Shown: piece by piece, positions 1-9,100 of the stretch | How the letters are laid out: each line of letters begins with the position of its first letter | How positions within the stretch are numbered: position 1 is the stretch's first letter | Origin: Microbacteriaceae bacterium | Lineage (GTDB): Bacteria > Actinomycetota > Actinomycetes > Actinomycetales > Microbacteriaceae | Direction of reading: 5' to 3' | DNA length: 64,000 nt | Assembly: GCA_025465095.1 (NCBI GenBank) | Contig: JAODME010000012.1 | Span: 150,428 to 214,427 of the forward strand | Translations under genes and position numbers: made by a program | Notes under the pieces: model-generated | The model's database searches: none | Seen by the model: the letters and a program-made list of their open reading frames with translations, nothing else | Told to the model about the DNA's origin: nothing

Positions 1-379
1 CGACCGTCTTCGGCACGCCGACGATCTTGATGCCGGCGTCGGTGAGGCGTTTGGCGGCTGCGAGAGTGCCCTCGCCGCCGATCGCGATCATCGAGTCGAC
101 GCCGAGTCGAGCCATGTTCTCGCGAACACGGTCCGCGCCGCCCTCGCCCTCAAACGGGTTCGTGCGGGAGGTGCCGAGGATTGTGCCGCCCTGCTTCGAG
201 ATGCCCTGGATGTCCCGGCGCTCGAGCGGCATGATGTCACCTTGAACGACGCCCTTCCATCCGTTCCGGAACCCCACGAACTCCTGGTTGTAAATCTGGG
301 TTCCCTTGAGGACTGCGCCGCGGATGACCGCGTTCAGGCCGGGACAGTCGCCGCCGCTCGTGAGGATGCCGATGCTCAT
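1..379 (-). CDS. pfkA: 6-phosphofructokinase, N-terminal 126 residues (runs off the left edge)
   Basis: This gene reads from the ATG at 377-379 to the window edge without a stop, so only the N-terminal part is present. It phosphorylates fructose 6-phosphate at the committed step of glycolysis in the cytoplasm. Visible motifs are the phosphate-donor loop GGDCPGLN (residues 9-16), GTSRTNP (69-75) and GGEGT (101-105). In this family a Gly at position 104 goes with ATP as donor and an Asp with pyrophosphate, and here it is Gly104, so an ATP-dependent enzyme is inferred. The fold is clear, but the substrate-binding half lies outside the window. It is transcribed divergently from the small membrane protein at 528. 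Confidence 0.95.
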   Translation of the reverse strand, partial: MSIGILTSGGDCPGLNAVIRGAVLKGTQIYNQEFVGFRNGWKGVVQGDIMPLERRDIQGISKQGGTILGTSRTNPFEGEGGADRVRENMARLGVDSMIAIGGEGTLAAAKRLTDAGIKIVGVPKTV

Positions 380-527
380 GACACCATCATTGTGTGCGCG
401 GGCGTCCGGCGCGAATCAGAGGGCCCAATCCGGATCCGGCAGAAGTCACCGCCCGATCCCTTGCGGCGCTAGAGTCGTGGAACCCAACCGCTCTCGAGGG
501 GCCGCGCCTCTCGCCCAAGGAGTTGAC

Positions 528-956
528 ATGACCGACAACAGTGGAACGCCTGTGCCGCCGTCGAACCAGCCCTCATCACCGCCGCCGGCGCCGCAGTATC
601 AGCCGTACCAAGGGGAGCACGCCCCGAGCGGGTACAACGCCCAGGGTGGAGTGGCGGGGGAGGACCCCGGAAAGACACTCGGGATCATCGGCCTCGTGCT
701 CGCCTTCGTCATGGCTCCTGCCGGCCTCGTGGTGAGCATCATCGGCCAGGTGAGGTCGAAGAATGCCGGCTTCAAGAATGGTTTCGCGACGGCGGGAATC
801 ATCGTGTCGAGCGTGCTGATCGTCCTGGGGATAACCATCGCGGTTCTCTTCGCACTCGGCATCGGTGCTGTCGTGACCCAGTTCGCCGAGGTGTGCGCCG
901 GTGTGCCGTCCGGCGAGACCGTCGAGGTGGAAGGCGTGAGCGTCACCTGCCCGTAG
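528..956 (+). CDS. small membrane protein with DUF4190-like domain
   Basis: This 142-residue protein of unknown function starts with a Pro/Gln/Tyr-rich cytoplasmic tail (residues 1-45). Two hydrophobic segments follow at about 50-73 and 86-116, separated by a short basic loop, which is the DUF4190 pattern. A short extracytoplasmic tail carries Cys123 and Cys141, which could form a disulfide. The ATG at 528 is chosen because AAGGAG lies at 518-523; a longer open frame upstream has no such support. Its 3' end overlaps the convergent trhO gene by 14 bp. In actinobacteria similar proteins occur near wall or secretion genes, but nothing here points to a role. Confidence 0.8.
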   Translation: MTDNSGTPVPPSNQPSSPPPAPQYQPYQGEHAPSGYNAQGGVAGEDPGKTLGIIGLVLAFVMAPAGLVVSIIGQVRSKNAGFKNGFATAGIIVSSVLIVLGITIAVLFALGIGAVVTQFAEVCAGVPSGETVEVEGVSVTCP

Positions 957-1824
957 CGCTCAGCGCGTGCAGGGCGCATGCGGTATCCGCCTCGTGCTCC
1001 GCGCAGACCACCAGCTGCTCACGGCAGGACGGCGCCGCGCAGTTGGCGGTCGTGTTCGTGGGCGCCACGCACCGATAGCAGCGCCCCACGACGTCCGCTT
1101 CATCGGTGAAGTCGATGGACAGGCGGTCGTCGAACACATAAAGGGAGCCCTGCCAGAGCCCGCCATCGCCGAACGTCTCGCCGTAGCGCACGATTCCGCC
1201 GTCGAGTTGATAGACCTCTGCGAAGCCGCGGTTGACCATGAGCGAACTCAGCACCTCGCATCGGATGCCGCCGGTGCAGTAGGTGACGATGGGCTCGTTC
1301 TTCAGGTGGTCGTAGCGGCCGCTGTCGAGTTCGGCGACGAATTCGCGCGTGTTGGCGACATCCGGAACGACCGCGTTCTCAAACCTGCCGATTGCGGCCT
1401 CGATGCGGTTGCGCCCGTCGAAAAAGGTGACCTGCTTCTCGGCGACGAGCTCGTGCAACTGCTCAGGCGTGAGTCTCGTGCCGCCGCCGCGGACGCCGTT
1501 CTCGTCGACCAGCAACTCGCCAGGGGCACCGAAGCTGACGAGCTCGTCGCGCACCTTGACGCTGAGCTTGGGGAAGTCGGCTCCCGTCCCCTCGCTCCAT
1601 TTGACGTCGAGGTTCTTGAATGGCGCGTACTCACGGGTTTTGCGCAGGTACTTCTTCACGTCGGACAGCTCGCCGCCGACCGTGCCGTTGATGCCGTCCT
1701 TCGAGAGCAGGATGCGACCGCGCAGGCCCAACGACTCGCACAGGTCGCGCTGCCACAGGCGGATCGCCTCGGGGTCGGCGAGCGGTGTGAACAGGTAGTA
1801 GAGCAGGATCTTCGGAACAGCCAC
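943..1824 (-). CDS. trhO: tRNA uridine(34) hydroxylase, rhodanese family
   Basis: This 293-residue protein matches the TrhO/YceA family, which makes 5-hydroxyuridine at tRNA position 34 in an oxygen-dependent way. It has an N-terminal ferredoxin-like domain (about 1-95), then a rhodanese domain whose active loop CTGGIRCE places the catalytic Cys at 183. The C-terminal tail holds several Cys (about 249-274) that could bind a metal. The start is a GTG (1822-1824) preceded on the minus strand by TAGTGT (1831-1836) with 6 nt between, so a leaderless transcript is likely. It converges with the DUF4190 gene, overlapping by 14 bp. Confidence 0.92.
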   Translation of the reverse strand: MAVPKILLYYLFTPLADPEAIRLWQRDLCESLGLRGRILLSKDGINGTVGGELSDVKKYLRKTREYAPFKNLDVKWSEGTGADFPKLSVKVRDELVSFGAPGELLVDENGVRGGGTRLTPEQLHELVAEKQVTFFDGRNRIEAAIGRFENAVVPDVANTREFVAELDSGRYDHLKNEPIVTYCTGGIRCEVLSSLMVNRGFAEVYQLDGGIVRYGETFGDGGLWQGSLYVFDDRLSIDFTDEADVVGRCYRCVAPTNTTANCAAPSCREQLVVCAEHEADTACALHALSATGR

Positions 1825-1893
1825 CGCACAACACTACGTCTCGCCGAGCGACATCAGGACGGGTGAGAATGGGACGATGACGACGGATGCCGC

Positions 1894-2811
1894 GTGAGTG
1901 GGCCGCTGCGCAGCAACTGGGCGCCGGCGCACCCCGTCAACCTGCGGCAGACGCTTCAGCCGCTGAGCCGGGGCACCTTCGATCCGACGCTGCGTTGGGA
2001 AGGGTCATCGGTGTGGCGCACCCTGCGCACACCGAACGGTCCCGCGAGTCTGCACCTCGCCGCGCGGAATTCCACCGTGGAGGCTACCGCGTGGGGTGCC
2101 GGGGCCGAGTGGGCGATCGCAGGGGTGCCCGAGTTGCTCGGCCGCGGCGATGATGTCGAGGGGTTCGACGTCAGCGGCAATCCGTTCCTGCGCGAGGCGC
2201 ACCGGCGCCTTGTGGGAATGCGACTGCTGCGCACGAACGGCGTGTTCGAGGTGATGCTCATCGCGATCCTCGAGCAGAAGGTGACGATCAAGGAGGCGAG
2301 GCGGTCGTGGCGTGAGTTGATCACAAAGCACGGTGACGTTGCCCCCGGACCGACGCCGGAGGGAATGCGGGTGTGTCCCGCGCCGTCGGTGTGGCGGCGG
2401 ATCCCGTCCTGGGATTGGCATCGAGCGGGCGTGGACCCGCAGCGGTCACGGACGGCGCTCGCCGCTGCATCCGTCGCCTCTGGCCTCGAGCGCACCCTTG
2501 CGCTCGGGCGAGGCAGTGACGAGATCTCGCGCAAGCTGCGCTCGGTGCCCGGCGTCGGATTCTGGACGGCCGCGGAGACCACGCAGCGCTCGCACGGCGA
2601 CCCGGACTCGGTGAGCGTCGGTGACTATCACCTGCCGTCCATCGTCGGCTGGGCGCTGCTCGGCAGGCCGGTCGACGACGACGGGATGCTCGAACTGCTC
2701 GAACCGTGGCGCGGTCACCGCCAGCGGGTGATGCGCGTGATCCTCGGCAGCGGCTTCGCCAAGCCGCGGTTCGGGCCTCGAATGACGATCCAGGACCACC
2801 GCGGTCACTGA
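1894..2811 (+). CDS. DNA-3-methyladenine glycosylase 2 (AlkA-like, HhH-GPD)
   Basis: This 305-residue protein should excise alkylated bases from DNA. The helix-hairpin-helix is SVPGVGFWTA (about 217-226) and the catalytic Asp is Asp244 in VGDYHLP, both typical of the HhH-GPD superfamily. The N-terminal 100 residues look like the AlkA-type beta domain. The reading frame opens at GTG 1894. A mini-frame starting at ATG 1877 ends at TGA 1895-1897, overlapping this GTG, and only that ATG has a well-placed -10-like box (GAGAAT, 1865-1870). The start region may therefore hold a leader peptide or a one-base shift. The family call is firm; the precise lesion specificity is not known. Confidence 0.85.
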   Translation: MSGPLRSNWAPAHPVNLRQTLQPLSRGTFDPTLRWEGSSVWRTLRTPNGPASLHLAARNSTVEATAWGAGAEWAIAGVPELLGRGDDVEGFDVSGNPFLREAHRRLVGMRLLRTNGVFEVMLIAILEQKVTIKEARRSWRELITKHGDVAPGPTPEGMRVCPAPSVWRRIPSWDWHRAGVDPQRSRTALAAASVASGLERTLALGRGSDEISRKLRSVPGVGFWTAAETTQRSHGDPDSVSVGDYHLPSIVGWALLGRPVDDDGMLELLEPWRGHRQRVMRVILGSGFAKPRFGPRMTIQDHRGH

Positions 2812-2965
2812 GCCGCTGTGGAAGCGTCCGGCGCCGAGGTCGCGTGGCCGGACGACTTGTGCGGTGCCGACAATCCGCGCCGCGACATCCGTCCTCAGCC
2901 GCCCTCGCCGGAGTTCACCCTCGTCGGGAACTCCTCAGCCGCGTCGGGCTCAGTCTGCGACCGGC

Positions 2966-3163
2966 CTAGGCCGGGTATTCCGTCGCCGGCTTAGGCTCCG
3001 CGGCATCCGCTCTGGCCTCTGCCGAGCCGAGCGGCTCCGGAAAGCCGCCCGTGTAGTCAGCGTTCTGCAGCTGTTCCTCGGCGACGCGCTTCGCCTCGGC
3101 CGTCTGCTCCGGATCCCAGGCGGCAGCGCCGCCCTGGTTGGCGAATTGATCGAACGTAGACAT
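2966..3163 (-). CDS. small hypothetical protein, 65 aa
   Basis: This short acidic, Ala/Glu-rich protein begins MSTFDQFANQGG and contains no recognised domain or membrane segment. A good ribosome site (GGGAGAG on the minus strand, about 10 nt upstream) supports the ATG at 3161-3163. It is soluble and predicted helical in the middle. I do not recognise it. It sits alone between the glycosylase and the flavoprotein gene, the latter on the same strand and ending 75 bp upstream of its start. Confidence 0.6.
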   Translation of the reverse strand: MSTFDQFANQGGAAAWDPEQTAEAKRVAEEQLQNADYTGGFPEPLGSAEARADAAEPKPATEYPA

Positions 3164-3238
3164 CGTCTCTCTCCCTGCGGTGCGTCAACTCCGAGCCTAA
3201 CCCCGCAGGATGAGCAGGCAAAGCGGCCGCCGGCCGGA

Positions 3239-4807
3239 TCAGCCGCGCTCGAGCACCGCCATCGCGGCGTTGTGTCCGCCGATTCCGCTCACGCCGCCGC
3301 CGCGTTGGGCCCCGGCCCCGCAGAGCAGGATGCGCTTATGCGCCGTCGCGACGCCCCACCGCTCGGCCGGGGTGGCGAGTGCCACGTCATCCTCAGCGAA
3401 CGGCCAGGCGAGCGGGCCATGGAAGATGTTGCCGCCCGGCATGTGAAGCGCGTGCTCGAGGTCAAGTGTCGTCTTTGTCTCGATCGTGGGGAAACCAGCT
3501 GCATCCGTCATCAAGAGCGACTCGACCGGTTCCGCGAGCACACTGTTCAGCGAGTCGAGCGCGGCCTGCTGCAGCCGATCGCGCATCTGGTCGTTGTTCG
3601 TAGCGGTGAGCAGCCGGTCGGGCACGTGCAGTCCGAACACGGTGAGGGTGTGGGCCCCGGATTCCGCCAGCTCGGGTGAGAGGATGCTCGGGTCGGTGAG
3701 GGAATGGCAGTAGACCTCGGCGGGAAGCGGATCGGGAATCACGCCGCTGAATGCTGCACCATAGGCGCGGTCCAGTTGGCTGTAGGTCTCGTTGATGTGG
3801 AACGTGCCACCGAAGGCCGCCGCAGGGTCGATCGCGTCGTCGCGGAGCCTCGGCAGCCGCTTGAGCAGCAGATTGACCTTGACCTGGGCGCCCTCCGGCC
3901 TGGCAGGTGAGTCGGAAGAGCCGTTCAGCAGGCGCTCGAGCACGTGCGGGGCGACCCCGGCGAGCACCGTGCCGGCCGCGATCGTGGCCTCGGCCCCGCC
4001 AAAACGGTAGGTGACCTCGCCGTCGGCGGTCACGGCGGTCACCTCGGCGCTCGTGACTATCGTCGCTCCCGCCTTGCGAGCGGCTCGCTCGAGCGCCCCG
4101 CTCACAGCACCCATGCCACCGACCGGCACGTCCCAGTCGCCCGTGCCGTTGCCGATCACGTGGTAGAGGAAGCAGCGGTTCGCCGAGAGCGTCTCGTCCT
4201 CGGCCGGTGCGAAGGTGCCGATCAGCGCGTCCGTCAGGGCGACGCCGCGCACGAGATCATTGCCGAAAGAAGACTCGATGTGCCGTCCGATCGGCTCCTC
4301 GACGATCGCCGACCAGAGCCGATCGTCGCCGACCAGGCGTCGAGCCTCGCCGCGGGTGAGGAGCGGATCGCACACGGTGGGAAAGAGGGATCGGGCGAGC
4401 CGTGCCGTGCCCCCGTAGAACTCGCCCCAGGCCGCGGCATCCGCTCCCGCGCCTATGGACTCGAACGACTTCGCGGTCGAGGATGCGTCCCCGTTGTCGA
4501 CCAGCAGCCCTCGATCGGTGCCGGGCAGAGGGGTGTACGACGAGTACCGTCGCTGCGTCAGGTCGAAGCCGAGGCCCAGGTCCCGGATGATCCGGGCCGG
4601 CAGCAGGCTCACAAGGTATGAATACCGCGACAGTCGGGCGTCCACCCCCTCGAACACCTGGGCCGACACGGCAGCACCCCCGAGGTGGTCGAGTCGCTCG
4701 AGCACGGTCACCGACTTGCCGGCCTGCGCCAGGTAGGTGGCGGCGACCAGACCGTTGTGGCCTCCTCCGACGATGACGATGTCTTGCGCGGAAGTTGCTC
4801 TGCTCAT
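3239..4807 (-). CDS. FAD-dependent oxidoreductase, phytoene-desaturase/PYROXD2-like
   Basis: This 522-residue flavoprotein has an N-terminal dinucleotide-binding fold (VIVGGGHNGLVAATYLAQAG, about 11-30) and the C-terminal flavin-binding stretch rich in Gly (CGAGAQRGGGVSGIGG, about 495-510) seen in carotenoid desaturase-like amine oxidases. No carotenoid genes (crtB, crtE) are nearby, so a carotenoid role is not supported and the substrate is unknown. The ATG at 4805-4807 follows TAGGCT (4814-4819 on the minus strand) by 6 nt, suggesting a leaderless mRNA. It ends just upstream of a small protein on the same strand. Confidence 0.82.
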   Translation of the reverse strand: MSRATSAQDIVIVGGGHNGLVAATYLAQAGKSVTVLERLDHLGGAAVSAQVFEGVDARLSRYSYLVSLLPARIIRDLGLGFDLTQRRYSSYTPLPGTDRGLLVDNGDASSTAKSFESIGAGADAAAWGEFYGGTARLARSLFPTVCDPLLTRGEARRLVGDDRLWSAIVEEPIGRHIESSFGNDLVRGVALTDALIGTFAPAEDETLSANRCFLYHVIGNGTGDWDVPVGGMGAVSGALERAARKAGATIVTSAEVTAVTADGEVTYRFGGAEATIAAGTVLAGVAPHVLERLLNGSSDSPARPEGAQVKVNLLLKRLPRLRDDAIDPAAAFGGTFHINETYSQLDRAYGAAFSGVIPDPLPAEVYCHSLTDPSILSPELAESGAHTLTVFGLHVPDRLLTATNNDQMRDRLQQAALDSLNSVLAEPVESLLMTDAAGFPTIETKTTLDLEHALHMPGGNIFHGPLAWPFAEDDVALATPAERWGVATAHKRILLCGAGAQRGGGVSGIGGHNAAMAVLERG

Positions 4808-4816
4808 GGCGCGAGC

Positions 4817-5293
4817 CTACCGATGCACGCTGCCGCCTTCGATCCCGCTCAACACGCGAGCCGACAGCTCCGTGAGCAGTTCGGCCTGGTCTTCGTCGAG
4901 CTGGTCGAAGAAGTAGCGGCGGATCGCCTCGGTGTGGCCACGCATCGCGCGCAGAACGGTGCGGCGCCCCTCCGTTGTCATTTCGATCCACCAGCCCCTG
5001 GCGTCGGTCTCGCAAGAGGTGCGTGAAACAAATCCGCGTTTTTCCATGCGGCTCACCTGATGGGACACCCGGCTTTTCTCCCAGCCCATCGCGACGGCCA
5101 GCTCGGTGACCCGCAGCCTCCGACCGGGCGTCCTGTGCAGGGCGACGAGCGTCTCGTATTCGGCAGCGGAGATGGATGACTCACGCTGCAGTCCGGCGTC
5201 GAGGGCATGATCGAGGCGCCGACGCATGGCGTAAAAGGCGTGCCAGGCGTGCCACTGTTCCTCGGTGATCTCGCCCTGCGTCGCCGTGGCCAT
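4817..5293 (-). CDS. MarR-family transcriptional regulator
   Basis: This 158-residue winged-helix repressor has the recognition region at about residues 55-85 (VTELAVAMGWEKSRVSHQVSR) and flanking dimerisation helices. It is divergent from the FMN reductase gene at 5395. The shared 100-bp region carries two near-identical palindromes (5315-5324 and 5343-5352) that overlap the FMN reductase promoter. Autoregulation and control of that gene are therefore likely. Start ATG 5291-5293 is preceded by TAGGAT (5300-5305, minus strand) at 6 nt, fitting a leaderless transcript. The ligand is unknown; quinones or other electrophiles would suit the partner enzyme. Confidence 0.88.
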   Translation of the reverse strand: MATATQGEITEEQWHAWHAFYAMRRRLDHALDAGLQRESSISAAEYETLVALHRTPGRRLRVTELAVAMGWEKSRVSHQVSRMEKRGFVSRTSCETDARGWWIEMTTEGRRTVLRAMRGHTEAIRRYFFDQLDEDQAELLTELSARVLSGIEGGSVHR

Positions 5294-5313
5294 GACTCCA
5301 TCCTACCGCTTAG

Positions 5314-5352
5314 TTGACATGTCACTCAGGTCGGAATTATGATGACGTGTCA
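5314..5352 (+). promoter_or_regulatory. promoter with paired MarR-type operator
   Basis: A near-consensus promoter reads TTGACA (5314-5319), an 18-nt spacer and TATGAT (5338-5343), pointing towards the FMN reductase gene. The perfect palindrome TGACATGTCA (5315-5324) covers the -35 box, and the near-copy TGACGTGTCA (5343-5352) covers the end of the -10 box and the start site, 28 bp further on. This is the classic layout for steric repression by a divergently encoded MarR protein. Confidence 0.75.
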
Positions 5353-5394
5353 CTGAAACGCGGTGGACGAAAGTCCATGGATAGAAAGAAGCCC

Positions 5395-5976
5395 ATGAGC
5401 ATCAAGATCGCCATCATCCTCGGCAGCACCCGACCCGGTCGAAACGGGGAAGCCGTCGCGAAATGGGTGCTCGAGCATGCGGCATCCAGAACCGGCGTCA
5501 GCTACGAGCTCGTCGACCTGCTCGATTTCGACCTCCCGCACCTCGACGAAGCCGCCCCCGCGGCGATGGGCCAGTACGCGAACGCGCACACCAAGGCGTG
5601 GGCGAAGAAGATCCAGGGCTACGACGGTTTCGTGTTCGTCACCCCCGAGTACAACCACTCCACGTCGGGCGCGCTGAAGAACGCGATCGACTACCTCTAC
5701 GCGGAGTGGAACAACAAGGCCGCCGCATTCGTCAGCTACGGCAGCGCCGGCGGAACCCGCGCGGTCGAGCACCTCCGCCTGATCATGGGAGAGCTGCAGA
5801 TCGCGGATGTCCGCGCCCAGGTTGCGCTGTCTCTCGCGACCGACTTCAGGAACTACTCGACATTCGCGCCCTCCGAGCACCACGAAAAGGGCCTTGAAAG
5901 CGTGTTCGAGCAGCTCGAGTCCTGGTCGGAGGCGCTGCAGAGCGTGCGCGCGGACAAAGACGAGCTCGCCGCGTAA
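5395..5976 (+). CDS. NADPH-dependent FMN reductase family protein
   Basis: This 193-residue flavodoxin-fold enzyme carries the FMN phosphate loop GSTRPGRNGEAVA (about 10-22) and the isoalloxazine loop PEYNHSTSGALKNAIDYL (about 80-97), typical of ArsH/chromate/quinone reductase-like proteins. It probably reduces quinones or other electrophiles with NAD(P)H. The ATG at 5395 is preferred because AGAAAGAAG precedes it at 4-6 nt; an ATG at 5377 is the alternative. Anything earlier would lie upstream of the predicted transcript start near 5350. It is divergent from the MarR gene and probably repressed by it. Confidence 0.88.
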   Translation: MSIKIAIILGSTRPGRNGEAVAKWVLEHAASRTGVSYELVDLLDFDLPHLDEAAPAAMGQYANAHTKAWAKKIQGYDGFVFVTPEYNHSTSGALKNAIDYLYAEWNNKAAAFVSYGSAGGTRAVEHLRLIMGELQIADVRAQVALSLATDFRNYSTFAPSEHHEKGLESVFEQLESWSEALQSVRADKDELAA

Positions 5977-6009
5977 CGCCTGCTCCGTTTGATGCGCCCC
6001 GGGCAGGCG
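5977..6009 (+). terminator. possible weak hairpin after the FMN reductase
   Basis: The inverted repeat CGCCTGC (5977-5983) and GCAGGCG (6003-6009) directly follows the stop codon. There is no T-run, so it is at best a weak or Rho-assisted terminator. Confidence 0.3.
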
Positions 6010-6115
6010 CGAAGTGACCCGACGCCGTCCCGGCGATGAGCGGTGCCCTGCCCTGGGTATTGCTCCGCGATCATCGGCCCGTCCGTTCTTCGCCCGAAGG
6101 TTTATCCTCGTGACC

Positions 6116-9100
6116 ATGCCGAACGAGCTCGCCGACGCCCCCGTGCGACCAGAGAACATCTCCGCGGAGACCATCGCGACGGTGCGGCGATGGCTCCTGG
6201 AGAGCGCGGATGTCGCCCCGGACAAGTCGGCCGAACGCCTCGCCGGGTTGCTCAAGGATCCGCTGGGGCTCGACTTCACGATCGGCTTCATCGACCGGGT
6301 GGTGCGTCCGGAAGACCTGCGCGTGGCGGGCAGGAATCTCGAACTGCTGTCGCGCAGCGTTCCGTCGTTTCTGCCCTGGTACATGCGCATCGCGATCCAG
6401 CTCGGCGGAGGCTTCGCCCCGTTGCTGCCCTGGCCGATCGTGCCGATCGCCCGCACTGTTCTCCGCCGCATGGTCGGGCATCTGATCCTCGACGCGACCC
6501 CCGCCAAACTCGACACGAGCATTGCCGAGCTTCGCGGGCAGGGCATCCGGCTGAACCTCAACCTCCTCGGCGAGGCCGTGCTCGGCGACGACGAGGCCGG
6601 CAGGCGGCTCGAGGGCACCCGCGCCCTGCTCGAGCGGGACGACGTCGACTACGTGTCGATAAAGGTGTCCTCCGTCGCCAGCCAGCTCTCGATGTGGGCC
6701 TTCGACGAGACGGTCGAGCGGGTGGCGCAGCGGCTCACGCCTCTGTACGAGTTGGCCGCGTCTTTCGCCACTCCCAAGTTCATCAACCTCGACATGGAGG
6801 AGTTCCGCGACCTCGATCTGACGGTCGCCGTTTTCGAGCGGATCCTCTCCAACCCGAGGCTCGGCAGGCTGGAGGCGGGCATCGTGCTGCAGGCGTACCT
6901 GCCCGATGCGCTCGCCGCGCTGCAGGGCCTCACGGCCTGGGCGACGGAACGGCGGGCGGCAGGGGGAGCGGGCATCAAGGTACGGGTCGTCAAGGGCGCG
7001 AACCTCGCGATGGAGCACGTGGACGCGCAACTGCACGGCTGGCCCGTTGCGACCTACCGGACAAAGCGCGAGACCGATACGAACTACAAGCGCGTTCTCG
7101 ACTGGGCGCTCACCCCGGAGCGGACGGATGCCGTGCGCATCGGCGTCGCCGGTCACAACCTGTTCGACCTCGCGTTCGCCTGGCTGCTCGCCAAGGATCG
7201 CCGCGTCGAGTCCCGGGTCGAGTTCGAGATGCTGCTCGGCATGGCCACGGGACAAGCGGATGCCGTGAAACGTGACGTCGGCGGCCTCCTGCTGTACACG
7301 CCTGTCGTCCGGCCGAGCGACTTCGACTCGGCGATCTCCTACCTGATCCGGCGGCTCGAGGAGAACGCGAGTCCGGAGAACTTCATGTCCGGGGTGTTCG
7401 AGCTGGCGACATCCTCCGCCGTGTTCGATCGAGAGGCCGACCGGTTCCGTTCCGCTCTCGCTGCCCTCGACGCCACCGTTCCGGCTTCGAACCGCGTGCA
7501 GGACCGGTCCGCGTCGGCCCCCACCCCGACCGTCGCCGAATTCGCGAACACCCCCGACACCGACCCGGCGATCGCGGCCAACCGCATCTGGGGTCGTGCC
7601 ATTCTGGCGAGGGCGGCGACATCGCGGCTGGGTAACGCGCAGCTGGCGGCGGCGCGAGTGTCCGACTCCGGCACGCTAGAGGTCGTCATTCGGTCCACCG
7701 CCGCGGCGGGCACGGTGTGGGGCGAACGCAGCGCAGCGGCTCGCGCGCGGGTGCTCCGCGCCGCCGCGGACGCGCTCGAGGGCGCACGGGCCGACCTCAT
7801 CGAGGTGATGGCATCCGAGACCGGCAAGACAATCGCCGAGGGTGACGTCGAGGTGAGCGAGGCGATCGACTTCGCACGCTACTACGCCGAGCGCGCAATC
7901 GACCTGGACGACCTGCAGCACGCCCGGTTCGTGCCCTCGAGGCTGGTCGTCGTCGCCCCGCCGTGGAACTTCCCCGTCGCGATCCCTGCCGGCGGGGTGC
8001 TGGCCGGTTTAGCTTCGGGGGCGGCGGTGATCATCAAGCCTGCACCTCAGGCGCGTCGCTCCGCCGCGGTGATGGTGCAGGCGCTGTGGGATGGTGGTGT
8101 GCCCCGTGACGTGCTCGGTCTCGCCGACGTCGAGGAGGGCGAACTCGGCAAGCAACTGATCACCCACTCGAGCGTCGGCCGCGTCATCCTCACCGGCGCC
8201 TGGGAGACCGCCGCGTTGTTCCGCAGCTGGAGAGCGGACCTTCCTCTGCTGGCGGAGACGAGCGGCAAGAATGCCATCATCGTGACCCCGAGCGCTGACT
8301 TCGACCTCGCCGCGGCGGACGTCGTCAAGAGCGCATTCGGTCACGCCGGGCAGAAATGCTCGGCCGCATCGATTGTCATCCTGGTGGGATCGGTCGGGAA
8401 GTCAGAACGATTCCGGCGCCAGCTGATCGACGCCGCCCACACGCTGCGGGTCGGTTGGCCGCAGGATCCGACGACTCAGATGGGCCCCATTATCGAACCG
8501 GCGGCCGGCAAGCTGCTCGGCGGGCTCACAAAGCTCGGCGACGGAGAGACGTGGCTGCTGAAGCCCGCCACGCTCGATGGAAGCGGTCGTCTGTGGTCTC
8601 CGGGCGTGCGCGACGGGGTCACCGCGGGAAGCGAATTCCACCTGACCGAGTACTTCGGGCCCGTGCTCGGCATCATGACCGCCGATACCCTCGACGAGGC
8701 CATTGCGCTGCAGAACGCGCCGGCCTACGGCCTGACCGCGGGCATCCACTCCCTCGATCCGGACGAGATTGCCCACTGGATTGACGGCGTCGAGGCGGGC
8801 AACCTGTATGTGAACCGCGCCATCACCGGAGCGATCGTGCGGCGCCAGCCCTTCGGCGGCTGGAAGCGGTCGACGGTCGGCGCGAGTGCGAAGGCTGGCG
8901 GACCGAACTACCTGCTGACCCTCGGCGCTGTCGAGCCGGTGTTCGCCGAGCCGAAGAAATCGGTGGTGCTCAAGGGCGTCGGCAACCGCGTGGCCCGCGT
9001 CATCGAGGCCGCCCAGCCCGGCATGGAGTTTCTCGAATTCGACCGCGTGCGGGCTGCCGCCGTGAGCGACCAGAGGGCCTGGGACGCCGAGTTCGGTGTC

